From NCBI GenBank assembly GCA_034190875.2, contig CM067356.1, positions 30,653,204-30,717,203 of the forward strand: a stretch of 64,000 nucleotides of DNA. The letters are read 5' to 3'. The notes under the pieces were generated by a model that saw only the letters and a program-made list of their open reading frames with translations, was not told the DNA's origin and did not search any database. The position numbers and the translations under genes were made by a program. This document shows, in pieces, positions 10,487-23,600 of this stretch. Numbering within the stretch: the stretch's first letter is position 1; the number at the start of each line of letters is the position of its first letter. The DNA comes from Urechis unicinctus (taxonomy: Eukaryota; Annelida; Polychaeta; Xenopneusta; Urechidae).

Positions 10487-10602
10487 ATGTCCGTGTTAGA
10501 CCGCAGCTGGTCTAGCTCACGCTTCCTTCTCTTAGTTGTTGAATCTGTTAAAAGCTTCTTTCTCCCTCCACCTTTTCTTCGTTTCTTGGTTTGATCGTCC
10601 AT
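10487..10602 (-). CDS. Basic first exon of a transposase-type gene (partial)
   Basis: On the minus strand an ATG at 10,602 opens 38 codons that begin MDDQTKKRRKGGGRKK and end RRKRELDQLRSNTD. The exon runs into a perfect donor, AT|GTAAGT (10,487/10,486). A short lysine/arginine N-terminus with a GGGRKK block followed by an R(T)RxxIG-type sequence is the usual start of a large family of uncharacterised transposon proteins in fish and invertebrates. Their C-termini contain LEAFHS..., as at 40.0-40.9 kb in this window. The frame is open upstream to about 10,806, but this ATG fits the family start. The following exons were not found; a 950-bp insert lies directly downstream. Confidence 0.5.
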
Positions 10603-10880
10603 TATTGCAATGAAAATAGCGCAAACTAAACATCCGCCGGCGGCGATCGGCACAGAGTGATGACGTTTCTGAGCTTCCGGAATTAATAATACATGAGCTT
10701 CCAAATATGGAAAGGGACGTGAAAAATAAGGAATTGAAAGTTTATTTAAGAACAACAAGAAATATATACGGCCATTCCAATTTTGGAATCCGGATATCAG
10801 CACCATTTGGGGACTCTTGCAGTTAGCACCTTTTTTCGTTTAAAAATCGAGTGATTATTTGATGAAATAAGCACCTTTAA
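10603..10880 (-). promoter_or_regulatory. 5' flank and possible right end of the element
   Basis: Upstream of the exon at 10,602. Read on the minus strand, TTAA (10,877-10,880) is followed by AGGTGCTTATTTC, resembling TTAA-AGTGCCTATG at 38,544 and TTAA-AAGTGCATTTT at 4,364. If these are element termini, TTAA would be the target duplication. Boundary inferred from three weakly similar ends. Confidence 0.3.
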
Positions 10881-11454
10881 GTTTAAAGAGAGTGAAATTT
10901 TCCAAAAAAAAACAGCTTAGTTACAGTATCAGCCATGTCGATATATATTCATAACAAGCCCTTTTACGCTTTAAGTGGCCACGTTCCTCATCGGCCTCCA
11001 CAAGCAGTGTATTCATTTCATGGGAAGCTGGAATATTTACCCGCTAGGGAATCCCCAACACATGTACAAAATATTGAATATGTAAGGTAAATGTACATCC
11101 GGTGCTTTAATTTAGTATTTCTCATCCAAGGAAGGCACAGGTGAGTGGATTTCTGATGCTGATGGATATTTGTGACTGAGTGTGTAACCGTCCGTTTGCT
11201 GTCAGTGCACATCAATACACAGCGCTATACGATTGTTTAAGGTCATTTAGATGGGTTACTAACAAGGAATGGTCATACGAATATTAAATATAACCTCCAA
11301 GGTAATTTTGGATCGATGAAGGACAAAATAGGATAAAAGATAAAATAATTACCAATCGAGGCCAAGTTGGTGAAGAATTACTGTACAGCGACCTCCCTAA
11401 TGACTGCATTTTGGCAGATGTTCATTGATTCAGTGTTGTGTACAGTAGCTTAGA
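10881..11454. other. No gene recognised
   Basis: AT-rich flank outside the element. Nothing seen. Confidence 0.5.
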
Positions 11455-11860
11455 GCGTAGTCACTATGGAGATTAAAGTGTGGTCGCGGCGTGGATAAGG
11501 GCGGAATCACGACGTGAATACGAGTAGGGTTCATGCAGATATTTTAGTGTCCAGGATTCAGGTGGTGTCACGGCTCCGGTGAAAGTGGTATAAGGGGTGA
11601 GAAGGGATAAACAATGAGATCGGGACCACGTCAGGGATTATGGTTAGGTCACGGGTAGGGAGGGGTGTAAGGGACGTCGCGGCGGGATAAGTGTTGAGTA
11701 ATGAAGGGGATTAAGGCCGTTTCGCGGTGAATAAAAGGGGTGGGGTACGGCAATAATTCGAGTCATGACTTGGGTTATGGTTGCGGAATTGCGGAGATCA
11801 GAGTGGGTAACGATTGTATTCTGAGGATCGCTGCGGGATATAAGGGGACTCGATGATCTA
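11455..11860 (+). repeat. G-rich degenerate minisatellite
   Basis: The + strand is strikingly purine- and G-rich compared with its surroundings. It repeats loose versions of GTCGCGGCGGGATAAG with GGATTA/GGGATAA cores at irregular spacing of roughly 30-40 bases (for example near 11,480, 11,600, 11,630, 11,680 and 11,720). Too degenerate for an exact period by eye. Contains a G-quadruplex motif at 11,653-11,673. No coding signal on either strand. Confidence 0.5.
11653..11673 (+). other. G-quadruplex motif
   Basis: Four G-runs (GGG, GGG, GGGG, GGG) separated by loops of 2, 1 and 5 bases. This meets the standard G3+N1-7 pattern. Confidence 0.7.
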
Positions 11861-14849
11861 TTACTGTGTTTTGCCAAATAATCGTGCAGATTATGCTATC
11901 ATAAAACACAAGTGTGGGACATTTCTATCATTCAGAGTTAACAAAAAAATCGGGAATTCATATTTTTATTTTGCAGTAAGCATCTTGTGGTCGCTTAAAG
12001 CGTGTTGATAGGCTCTACCCGCAATTAATAGATTACTATGTGATAACTGTTTATTAAGCAAGCATACCAGTCTTAAAGGTTGCATGTATGCAGTACATAT
12101 GACGGATTGTATATACGAACAATTTATTGTTTTAACGGCCGCTATGTAACGTATCACATGTCGCTGAAATCAGCAATACCGACACAAGATTCCGACCTTT
12201 CGGAATTAATGGCTTCATCTATTGAGCGCGGTACTGTCAGTACGGTCAGACAGATCTACCTCTTCTTTGTGAAGGTGACTGTGATGCTCGGTCGTTATAG
12301 GGGGGGGGGGTTGGGACGAGTAGAATAACATATCTACTCTGCGAAGAAAGCTCCACAAACACTCGGAAGTAACATGATCATCAACCATACAGTTTCCTAT
12401 CAAATTTCGTGTGCAATACGTTTGGTTCTAGTCATTGTCATTGAAAGATACACGCGAATTAATTGCGGGAAGAATTCAGTTAACCGAACTTATAATTATC
12501 ATATGTGATGCTAATGACTAAACATATTCGGTGAGACAGCAAAATGAATTGCTCTATGAGTTTTCCCTCTTTCTTGAATTTTACACCTTCTCTGTCAAAC
12601 TACCTTTCATATACTATTAAATTCACTGCTTGACATTTAAAGCAATCTCTTAGAACTGTCCTGCATTTATAACGACCCTACAAATCCGACTTATGCTTCC
12701 GCGTTTAAATGCCTTGCAATATTGCAATGAACGGACGGGGATATTGAAAGCTAAACACAAACAAAGTTTACATTATGCTCAATATTACCAAAGCTACGAT
12801 ATTTAATCTGTTTCAAGCGTTTTCAATATTAAAGGTTCTATCAGTTTTTCGGAATTAATATCCATTATTGAATTTACCCGTTTTCAACCTCAAGCACGTC
12901 CATCGTTTTTTTAGTGGTAGTAATCCAAATTGCTCCACGAGCCAGTCACCCACATAAATGATTTCAAGAGTGAAATATCAACCAAAGTTCAATTTTATGT
13001 GCTGTAATTTGAGGAAGCACAATTACGTGATGCTGCTTAAGATCAAAAAAGAGCGTTGGGGGGCGCTCGATGTCGGCTTGATAATAAAATCTATGCTCTG
13101 CTGAAATAACTATGCCAATAGGTACATAGGAATGCATGATGGGAACCTATGTTGCGTTATGAGAGCGTCCTTACACATGGATTGCATAATTGCAATGCCA
13201 GGGTGAAATGTAGCAGTAAGTTTGTTGCATGGACGTGATATGACCAAGGCAAAATATTTGTTTATTTCTCAGTACGGAGAGCAACATTTATTTTAGGAAA
13301 TAATTGTTGCACTTTTTATGGCTTACGAACAATATTGATAATATTTTTGCAATTCAAACTACTTTCGCATACAAATGCCAATCGCATTTCAAAATGACGA
13401 CTCCGATACAATCCTCTGGTGCATATACTAGAAATGAAAGAGAAGCAGCTGAGCTAAGTCTTCTGCACACAACAGGTCACTTTTCAAAGGTGCTCCAGAA
13501 ATGACCCTACTTTACCCTTCACACATGCATCAATCAGTTGAAGAGGGCCTATGAACTATAGCACAACCCAATTTTATCTTTTATTGGCTAAACTATTAGG
13601 TTATGCTATAAATCAAGCCCTGGCAATCTGTCGTCAAGCTTTTTGATTAAAAAGCAACACCCTTCATTGCACTTGGTATGAAAGCTATTATTGGCGCAAG
13701 GTGCCTAAGGATGGTAACGTTAAATGCATATGCAAGAAGATTTGGTGCTTGTGTTGCCGCATTGTCGGACTGACCATGATGACCATCACATGATGACCAT
13801 CCACAGAGCGCACGCGCGCGTTTTTGCGTAGTTGACAGCAGAACAAATCGCTCCAAAGACCATTGGACATCTCAATATTCTAGCTTGTTGTATCTGATAT
13901 GACTTTAATAATAAGTTGCTCGTAAACGTTGCCTTTTCCATAAGCGTATCAGTTTGGCGAGGTGGGGTGTTGACACCTTCGACGTTAGGAATTTCAAGAT
14001 TAGATGCCTGGGAGCTGGTGTACCACCTGCCACAGTGTCTGAATTCCTTCTGTCAAGATGGATGGACGAAACCATAACTAATTTTTACATATATTCAGAA
14101 CATGCTAAGTAGATTTACAATCTATTGAGCTGATGTTTGACTATTAACTCGCTATAACATAAATGCTTGATCTGATTTTCGTGATTTTTGCAATCAATGT
14201 AAATTTTTTTGAAGATAAAAAAATCGCCCTTTACACTGTTTAATACCATGGTCACTGTAATATTGTTTTTCTCGTGCCATTAGCGCCATGTATTATTTTC
14301 GAAAAAGTAACTTCCAACTTAATCCTAAGCATTTATAGTAATATATTTTTCCGGATACGTTATAGTGCGACGCAGTGATAAAGTGTATTAAATTATTCGT
14401 TTGAACAAAAATACCACTTGCGACGTTTAATGCAATGGACATATCTAATGAACAGGGCCATATGCTATTTTTGAATGCATGGCAACGCTACCGGACGTCG
14501 AGCATTGTTTCATTCATTTGCATACTCACTGCACAGCCAGTCGGAATGAGCTCTCTCAGCCTAGACATGAGCTCTTTGATTATATGACAATTAATCATTT
14601 ACAAGCGGGCCGGATGTTTATATAAACATCTGATTGATATAAAGTTTCAAATTTAAATGGCAAAGTTGTTGACGTTCCAACGATTTGGCAATGAAAGGAA
14701 AAGCGGACCCATGAAATGCTTGCCCGATAATGAACTAAATCTAATTATTTACCGCAGGTGCATAGCGTTTACATTTAAGGACATCACAAGTTGTGTCAAT
14801 ACATTTTAAATAAACAACACGATGCCGAAGATGACATATTAAAATATCT
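11861..14849. other. No gene recognised
   Basis: Non-coding, AT-rich. Holds a run of ten G at about 12,301-12,310, a short direct repeat CATGATGACCATC near 13,780-13,800, and scattered short palindromes. No frame shows family-like protein sequence. Confidence 0.55.
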
Positions 14850-15087
14850 GATTTGAATTGAATTCACCCATTAGCCTGAAAGGTTACAGTACTAGGCAAA
14901 CTGCACGGCTTGACATTCAAGTTAAATGACGGTAGACAAAAAACGTCAATAATGCTTCCCTAGGTAATAAGTCATACCATATCGACAAATTCACCCCATA
15001 ATTGAGAGAACAAAGGCAAACTCTGCACCAGAAAGCAAGGTTTGAATGGGGTTGGCCGTTTAGCGGAACTGGATGGAAGTTTTACAT
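14850..15087. repeat. Diverged dispersed repeat, copy 2
   Basis: Partner of 4,568-4,852 in the same orientation (see that entry for shared anchors). Slightly shorter through small deletions. Confidence 0.65.
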
Positions 15088-15959
15088 TTAACATTGCGAG
15101 GGGAGCGAGAGTGATATCCATAAGAACAATATACTTTAAGAGGGAAAGTTAATCGTTAGAACTTAGTACCAATATTCGTGTTCATTACATTTTTCAATCC
15201 CATTCGGTCGCTGTTGTTTTGATAGCGTTCGGATTTAAAAAAACTCAGCAACTTAAGCAGTACCCAGAACGAATAGGCACCAACAGCAAACCCCGTTAGG
15301 CTCAGTCTGATTACATGGATTGGGTAGGGTTCATCTGGTGCGACATAACTCGGGGTCATTCATTGAACTAGAATTTGGCCATTAAGTCATTAAGCTGATT
15401 GGCAAAAATTAAAATAACGATTTTAGCGCCATGCAAAACCAGTGTTTTACAGACGCGGGTTTGTGCAACAGAAAATGCGTATGATTTGGAAGGAGTAAAT
15501 ACAAGAACAACGCACCTGGCGTTGTTATAGAATGGTTTTGTTATGTTCAGTTTGTATATATAAGCATTGCAAGAATTTTTTTCTAAGTGTTCACTTGCAC
15601 ACATAGATTGTGTATGAACTCGGTTGCACTGTCGAATAACTTTTTGTATTCTCACCGAGGGGCGCTCGATAGGACCTCCAAAGCACTTCTTACATAACAA
15701 TACAAGGCGTTCTGTTACGCCCCTTATCGGACGCGCAATTTGGCCACTTTCAACATGACATAGTCGTGTAAGTAAATAATTGATAGACGAGCTACGAAAC
15801 CACCCAACGGCATATCATATTAAAGTCAAGAAACACAGTTACAGGTGTTAGGGCTAGTGTCTCTGAAATATATACGGCGCTTTGGGGAACTCAAAATTGC
15901 ATTTTACACATCGGCCTAATAGATGATATAGTTCCAGCTCAGCTCTCACTTTCTCTCTG
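15088..15959. other. No gene recognised
   Basis: Open frames up to about 110 codons on the minus strand (15,368-15,700) lack any recognised motif or splice context. Confidence 0.5.
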
Positions 15960-16030
15960 TGAGAAAATGTGGTGCAGTCGCAACAACTGTCGATATTTGC
16001 AAAAATATATTGGCCTGAACATTAAGGCTG
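15960..16030 (+). repeat. Local direct duplication, copy 1
   Basis: Shares AAAATGTGGTG(C/A)AGTC, CGATATTTGCAA and a following TGACCTGA/TGGCCTGA block with 16,246-16,318, about 290 bases downstream. Confidence 0.6.
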
Positions 16031-16245
16031 CGGGACTCTTGAACTATGAACGTCTACTATTTTTCCCATCTGCCAGTGATCTTTTTCTTTCATCCAGAAT
16101 GTAAATGATCAAAAACAGGTTCACACAGCTAACATACTGAGACAGTGGCTCACGAATGAAAGACGTGGCACAATTGTTGGGCTGTCATTTACATAAAGTG
16201 ACGGTTAATCATGAATTAAGCATTACCCCCTCAACAACATCGATA

Positions 16246-16318
16246 GGTAAAATGTGGTGAAGTCACATCAATTGACGATATTTGCAAGGTGTCTTAGAAT
16301 GTTGACCTGACAAGGCCC
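16246..16318 (+). repeat. Local direct duplication, copy 2
   Basis: Diverged copy of 15,960-16,030 in the same orientation. Confidence 0.6.
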
Positions 16319-17563
16319 GCTTTAGCATACACAACATGTTGTTGATGAGTATTGGCGCGACCATCATTGTACACCTTTTTTTGTCTCAAATTCTACATTT
16401 GTACGCCACGTACATAAAAAAAGATGCTACGTATTGCATAACTGAGCCATAGTTTGTACCCTCTATGGTTGTATTTGTTCCATACAAACCTACTTCACGC
16501 GCGTCATTATAGTTTCGTCATCACAATAGTATTTGGCAACAAATTACAAGTGGTCGATTGAAATCATTTGCTGCTCGCAGAAAATCTTACAAACCAAATC
16601 TTGCTAGGTCCGTCACGAAAATGATCCATGTAATGTGCGCTATGTGTAATATGAACAGAAATGGTGCTCTTGGCATTTGATCCAATGAACATGCGTACCT
16701 TTTGTTCAGTGCTCTTGAATGGCGTATAATTTCTGCAACTGCAGCGAATAATGCTATGTATTGCTTACGCTTCCAAAGGTTGATCTCGTGAACAAGCATA
16801 AATAATAAACGCTGCTTTGAATTATATTCTCCACACCTCCCTGAAACTTTGCTGTAGAATGATAAGAGTGGATGTGCAAATGAGCAAAAACAAACCCGAT
16901 TATTTAATGAAAACGCTATATATGTATGACAAAGAAATTTCGAATATAATTATTAAGCATACATTCAGCAGATGTGTTACAGAAGCGGCCTGCATAATTA
17001 TACCATGTTACTGTCCTAGCATAAAAGGGCAGGCTACACCCGACTACAATTGGGTTATTTGGGCTGCGATAGGTCATCCATTACGAGTTACAAACGGGAT
17101 TGTCAGTCTTTCCATTTGTGTGACCTCGGCTCGCGTAGCGAATATCAGCATATTACCTGATGGCGTCCAGAATGATGGAGTGATTAAGATAAGATGTACT
17201 AGTTGCTAACCTTTGAGGCGCTATACCACGCAATGAAAACCGAAATTGGTGTTTTCCGACGATGGAGCCGGCTTTGTTGTTTCTCTCATTGTTGTGTGGG
17301 AGAATGTCATAAACAAACAAGCCCATAGAAAACTTGTGAGTTCTTTTTTAAGATCGTTATCTATAATATGTATTCAAAATTGATAGCGTAAATACATTGC
17401 CTATGGTATATACCCGCAAGTTCATATGTCTTTGCTTTAGTTATTCTACAGGGTGACGAATCCCAAACAAATCGCCATCACCCAACAATCAAATAAGTAT
17501 ATTTATGCATTAAGCGATTAATCGAACTGAGATCAATTTAACCATCAACATATCTTGTATTCA
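16319..17563. other. No gene recognised
   Basis: A 130-codon open frame (16,817-17,209, +) has no recognised motif and ordinary random-like composition. Nothing else seen. Confidence 0.5.
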
Positions 17564-17621
17564 CATCCGCAAGTTGCTATGATGCTCAAACCAGCAAGGT
17601 ATGAATAGTGGCAAAACCTTT
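17564..17621 (+). repeat. Dispersed 58-bp repeat, copy 1
   Basis: Matches 20,221-20,280 almost throughout: CATCCGC, then AGTTGCTATGATGCTCAAAC, and GGCAAAACCTTT at the end. Confidence 0.8.
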
Positions 17622-20004
17622 AAGACTTTTCAAATGTTGCATAATGTAACCTCATATATTGTTAAACTTCTGTGAGCGCATATCTTACATGTTACCGCAC
17701 ATAATTAGCCATATTTAACTGTACATCTCCCACATATTGTACAGACGAATATCAATATATCTTTTACTTGAAAACATCGTTGGTTGTGAGTATAATAACG
17801 AAGCCCTTAAGTGTAGGTAGATATCTGGGAGACGTTTCAGTCCGTACCATTATCAAATGGAGACCATTTCTATGTTTTAGGGTCGCAATTGTCACTGCTT
17901 GTCACGACTGTACTCATTATGGACTTTACTTAGACATATTACAGGAAATAGTTTAAGAATGATGTATATTTATTGAACGCGTTCAAGCAGTGTTTATTGT
18001 AAGACAGGATAACGAATTGAGCTTGTACAATATAAACGTCAACCGATGCATTGCTAGCCTGGTCATATCTGGTGAAAAATAGATATAGCTTACTAATTTG
18101 AGTGATTTGAGGGATTGCTTGATTCAGCTTTACTTGCAATATTTTCCGATCACAGTAACATCGTTGATCAGAGCGCGTTTGTCGGCTGTTGTTAACCGCA
18201 TTTATTATCCGAACCTTAACCACAGATGCCCATCACGGGTCAGTATGGATGCTTACGCATCCATATCCTAATGTTCCAGCCTACAGGCCTCACGATGTCT
18301 ATATCCACCGGTCAATTTATCCTGCCCATCATGACACGGCTCTGTAATTTCTAATGCCTCGACTAAATATTGAGCACACGTTGATCCGCCATAAATGTCA
18401 CCATAATTTAGCACACCATTACGCAATGACTCGTGATTAGAGACTGTATCTTACGCTATACACTTCCTTTCATTATATCACACGATTGAGAGCGGATATT
18501 CAGAATGACACAGACCTAGAAGGGTGTTGCTACAGGTTCTGATCATATAGATCCGTCAATCATGATTACCCAGAAGCCATGTCGAGCTCTATTGTGATAC
18601 TGAGACACAGAGGGGCCGCGGCCTTGTCACACAACAAGAGCAATCCAGACAATGACCTGGTATATAATATCGCGGCAATAACCAACCTCGATATAGAAAT
18701 AACTCTTGTCCACACAATTTATTCAGCAATAACAATGGCCAGATCTATATGAGAGGAGCTGGTGATGTTGCGACAGAGCATTGTCACCTTGAATCTCAAT
18801 ATGTTGCATGTCGCCTTTTTTATTTATTAGCCGTGGATTTGAATAATACATTAATAACGTCACATCAAAAACATTGGTTGCGCCTCCTAAACATCCAATA
18901 TGTATGCAGCAACAACATTTTATATCAGCGAATTGAACTAACATCGTCGAGGGAGCGCTATGACTCTTGACAAGCTGTGAATAATTAATCGTCCTAACAG
19001 GTATATGCAAAGTCATTGTGGTTCCCGTCTGCATGGCTTATGTTAAGCCAGCTCGTCACAATAGTAACAAAACTGCCAGCTTTCTCCTTAATGGACTTGT
19101 TGGAGTATCAATGGTAGGATCGTGAAACCCTCCCACCGATGGTCTTTACTGTTCGCGTTGTAGCGATTTATTAACCAGTGTGACAGCAGTGACGTTGCTT
19201 GTCTCCAGATGCTAGTATATCTAACTGACAGCAATCGTTTACTATAGACATGATACCCTGTGACACTGGAGAAACCTGTTTTGATAGGCGCTGTCTTGAA
19301 CATGGATTCTCACAATCTGGCATTCGTTATGATGCATTAATTGCCACCATCAAACACTTAAAGGCTGACTGTCTCAAAATATAACGACATTCATAGAGGA
19401 CGGGGTAGACAACAGAACTAATGCATCTATTCAACATCGAAAGCTGTTGGTGTTAAATAAGTAACAAAGGACGTTCTTTGGAGGTAATGTTAGGTGCTGG
19501 GGCCAGATGACATGGCAAATAGAACGGTACTATGTTTTGTATGCTGCAGTCAATCACGTATTGGGATAATTTCAATAGCACTTGCGATTACCAAAAGGAC
19601 TACGCAATTGAATGTCACACCAAAATTTAATTTAGTTTTCGCTTATGCCAAATATAGTTAACAATATAGTTAATATCAATTAGGCAATTCATCTTAAAAT
19701 ATTGCAACAAACGCAGTCAAATCGGGAGAAACATTTGTTTTCATAATTGTTCCAGGTAGTCCATTGTATTATCAGTGTAACCTCAGCTGCATACAAGACC
19801 ACATTGCACAAGAGGTTCTGTAAGCGCCTGCGTCAATTATGTTTTACTGATTCATTTATAATAGTTGTGTTTGAAGGTTTAACCAACTAGCTGTGGTGGT
19901 AATAGCCAGTATAAACCGCTCATGTATGCCAGACAGTCACCAGTTGATGGAACACAAAATATTTTACTAATACGAGTCTAAAGCCCGATCGAATCTTTGA
20001 CAGA
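17622..20004. other. No gene recognised
   Basis: Non-coding. Contains the hairpin at 18,244-18,265. A stretch at about 18,505-18,540 (ATTCAGAATGACACAGACCT) resembles part of the SINE-like fragment at 26.17 kb. No other signal. Confidence 0.5.
18244..18265. other. Perfect 9-bp hairpin
   Basis: TATGGATGC, TTAC, GCATCCATA. Isolated; function unknown. Confidence 0.75.
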
Positions 20005-20192
20005 GAACTTCTGACCGTGTATTGGATCGATAATTGATGAGTCAGCCATATATACTGATCATGGTCTAGTTCTGATACGTATATATTTGAGCTTTAGCAG
20101 GTGTGTGCTAATTATTCAACATAATTGTCACAGCATTAGCCAAACATTATTTTTCTATGAATCTTTACAAAATGAAGGCAACCTAAGACCGA
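20005..20192 (+). repeat. 188-bp direct duplication, copy 1
   Basis: Nearly identical to 20,281-20,468, from GAACTTCTGACCGTG to TAAGACCGA. Only a handful of substitutions are visible, for example CATTAGCC versus CATAGGCC. Copy spacing is 276 bases. Confidence 0.9.
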
Positions 20193-20220
20193 GGTTAGTT
20201 TACCATATTGACTTTTATTG

Positions 20221-20280
20221 CATCCGCCTGAGTTGCTATGATGCTCAAACCAGCGAGCTATGAATAATGGCAAAACCTTT
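20221..20280 (+). repeat. Dispersed repeat, copy 2, abutting a 188-bp unit
   Basis: Second copy of 17,564-17,621. It ends exactly where the second 188-bp unit begins (GGCAAAACCTTT then GAACTTCTG), which makes a composite repeat. Confidence 0.8.
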
Positions 20281-20468
20281 GAACTTCTGACCGTGTATTG
20301 GATCGATAATTGATGAGTCAGCCATATATACTGATCATGGTCTAGTTCTGATACGTATATATTTGAGCTTTAGCAGGTGTGTGCTAATTATTCAACATAA
20401 TTGTCACAGCATAGGCCAAACATTATTTTTCTATAAATCTTTACTAAATGAAGGCAACTTAAGACCGA
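20281..20468 (+). repeat. 188-bp direct duplication, copy 2
   Basis: See 20,005-20,192. Few differences, so recent compared with most repeats in this window. Confidence 0.9.
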
Positions 20469-20537
20469 ATGGTTGTGTGGCAAAAAGACTATATGCTGTC
20501 GTTGGTTTACAAGAAATGAAGTAGAATACCATATAGT

Positions 20538-20604
20538 ACAGCGTATCATGTGCATATGGTACCTATATACAATGCCGTGAACAGTTGTATATAGGTACGC
20601 TGTC
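20538..20604. other. Nested inverted repeat with 14-bp perfect stem
   Basis: GTACCTATATACAA (20,559-20,572) pairs exactly with TTGTATATAGGTAC (20,585-20,598) across a 12-nt loop. Outside it, ACAGCG (about 20,539) can pair with CGCTGT (about 20,598-20,603), giving a bulged outer stem. Confidence 0.8.
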
Positions 20605-23600
20605 TCGCATTATTTCCGCTTATGTTATTTCCCAACATAAACTTATCCGTTATTGCTGTTGCTAAGCAAAGACATAAAACAATAATTGCTCAGGAACCTA
20701 TAACACAATTTCCACCAGTACCAGGGGCCAACAGGTCACGTGACCTAGCATCCTTTGTAGCCGGCAAGGGCACTCGGCAACACTATTCCAGCATATGTAG
20801 GCAATTCGCCAAAATAAATTTTTCGCTTAATTCAGTGTTTCGATAACCTTCACTTACAAACAAGTAGTTATCAGTTCATGATGATTGTCACCAAAATGTC
20901 AATTTTACCATTGTTCATGGTCAGTTTTGTGCTTAGTCCAGCAGATTTTGTTTGTCAATCAGAAATAATCTTTACGTGTAAGGTGACATTCATTAAGCCA
21001 GGCTTCAATCACTGGAAATTCAATATGTAAACACCATGGAAGCGTTCTTACTGGGTTACATTCACACAATCAATTGACGACAATGCATTGCGCGAGACTT
21101 CTCTGCATTCGCTATCCCGAGGCCTCTAAATGCGATTACTTTTCTATGTGACAGTGTACATATTAGTGTGTCAACCGTTGTGTGTGCCAAAATGTCAGGT
21201 ATCCTAGTATGCCTGAAATCAACAATTCGCGCAGGAATAATAAACTGAAGTCGATTAGCAGAATTCGATGTTAAATATGGTACACTTAGTTATAAATAAT
21301 TCAGGTACCTCTCTCTGAGTAATGGGCAGTAGTTTCTTCTCAGAGCTGTATTATTCACTCGGTTCTCAGACGGCCCTTATTTGGATCGAGTCCATATTAT
21401 GCTTCCACTTCGGATGTTTTATGTCCAGACAGATTCATCATGTGCTTCAATAAGCCAATAGTTTCGAGTAGACCATATGATGTTAAGGGGAGCTGGACGT
21501 GAATGTGGAGTGTTTACATTTAGCTTTTTGTTCAACAATCACAATCTACGGCCAGCTACCAGAGCCTAAATTTGTGATGCACTTTATTTTATATAAAACA
21601 AAGTTTGCGAGAAGAAGCACAGGCTGCAAAACTTGACTATTGCATCAATTTCCCAAATTCCTCGGACAAAACGCTGCACTTCTGTTCCCACGTGTTATAA
21701 TTGTTATCATGATTTAGCAGCAACTTCAAATCGATGCGCCTGACTTTACTGATGATGATTCTAAATACGAAGGCAGACTGGAATAATATCATGAAACGTC
21801 TGCACGTCACTATGCTATAATGACTCACTATTAATCGATTCAAGGGACCAAACATTACACATAATCAGAATCGGAAGACATTTGGTGGTCAGCTTGTCAT
21901 ATCAATATTGCTATGTTGTAACATTCTTCATGTATTTCGGAAAGTCTGATATGCGGTTATTTTTGTCTGATATGTGACTATATGTTATCCTTTTTGTGTT
22001 ATACTTGAAGGAGCATGCGATGTCCACAGATACAAATCTGTATATATTTAGCATATAAACATGCTCTAGCGGAGTAAACATGTTCGAAGGCATGCGTCTA
22101 TTAGTTTATTGCATTGCGTATGCTGAATCGTGTACTGTCTGCCTTTCTTGTATGTAAGCGTTTACATTGCACATTTATCGAATAAAAAATACGAACGGTT
22201 TTTAAGATTATCGCGGTATGACATGAGAATGGGTACATAGTTTCCGGCATTCTGCCGGTTCTTGTCCTGCCCATAACTTCACCAACGTCTCGAGGATCAC
22301 ATCGGACTATGAAATGATTTCATCAATACTTAGTTATCAAGCCAGTGTGACAAAACTAGATGTCTGACAATAACACGAGATCTTGCCATACGCACATAGC
22401 GCTGATTCCAACGATATGAGGAAATGCATTATGAACACATTTTTCCATGCAAATAGATACAAATGATCAATACTTTATAAGGTAACGAATATATATGACG
22501 TGCCTGGTTTCATCCTTATTACATTTGTATTCGCAACGTATAGGCGTTTGATGATGATAAAGCAAGCAGGCATGTGCTCATTTTTCATGGCTAACAACGT
22601 CTCGTTTTATCCCAAGCTGGTTTTCATACCTCAGGATCGAGCCAACAGTATGTTAGTCAACAATTTCCATATCCGTTTAGACAAACATTCGACAGTGAAT
22701 GAGTATTCAATAAGCAATATAAATACAATATTTTCACAATTGGAAATCTTAAGTGGTACATGTTGCCAGAAACCTAATACCTTCATATCTATGATCTTGG
22801 ATATATGGTTATGGCGAAATATAATTGTGGAATGATGCGAACGGAGACAACTGGAGCCTCACCCATGACAGGGGTGATAGTAATTAAATAATAAAGCAGT
22901 TTATGATTTATTTGATAGGTGATAGTTTTGGTACATTACTAAGGTAGTATCGTATTTTTTATGTCGCAGTGAATAAATCTACAACTGGGCAGGAATTTAT
23001 AAAACATTAGTTAGACATACTTATGTGGCATGTTTGGGGAAATTATCCTCGTCTTTGTTTCTAGTAGCAACCGGTCAAGTATACCCCAAAGCTACACATA
23101 GGTGGCATGCACTTAATTGAAAATAAGCATTATAGGTTCAATTTAACAGAAAACCCCATTAAACGCCGAATCAGTTACTTAGCAAGAGGAGACTTCAACA
23201 AGGTGTGTCCTATTGCATCATAAACCCACAAGAGTTACAATAATCGCCCAGCGAATGAGGTAATCAAGTTTACAATAGGCTCTTAAAAGTGATGCAGTGT
23301 AGTGCCTTCCTGTTACCATTTATGTCCATATTTTCTCCTGAAGACGTTCTCGTCGACAACCTTTAAAGGTTAAGATTACTGCTACTGGCTAACAAGCAAT
23401 CTGACATATTTTGAAGCGTTCTGTCGGCCCATGATCAGCAAACACATCTAAATAAATAACCACCAAAGGTGTTTATAGATCATTTGTAAAGTTGCTGAAA
23501 TCTATAAGTTGACCTGGTATAGACACTGAATTTGCTACATTTGACGGAAGCAATTGCAGAATCGAACGAAAGCAAACATGCTTCAGTGAATATCGGTGTA

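Noticed and set aside
15368..15700. 110-codon minus-strand frame
   Set aside because: No motif or exon signals; probably chance.
16817..17209. 130-codon + frame
   Set aside because: No family motif and noise-like composition; not supported as a gene.
22500..22835. 111-codon + frame
   Set aside because: No motif; probably chance.
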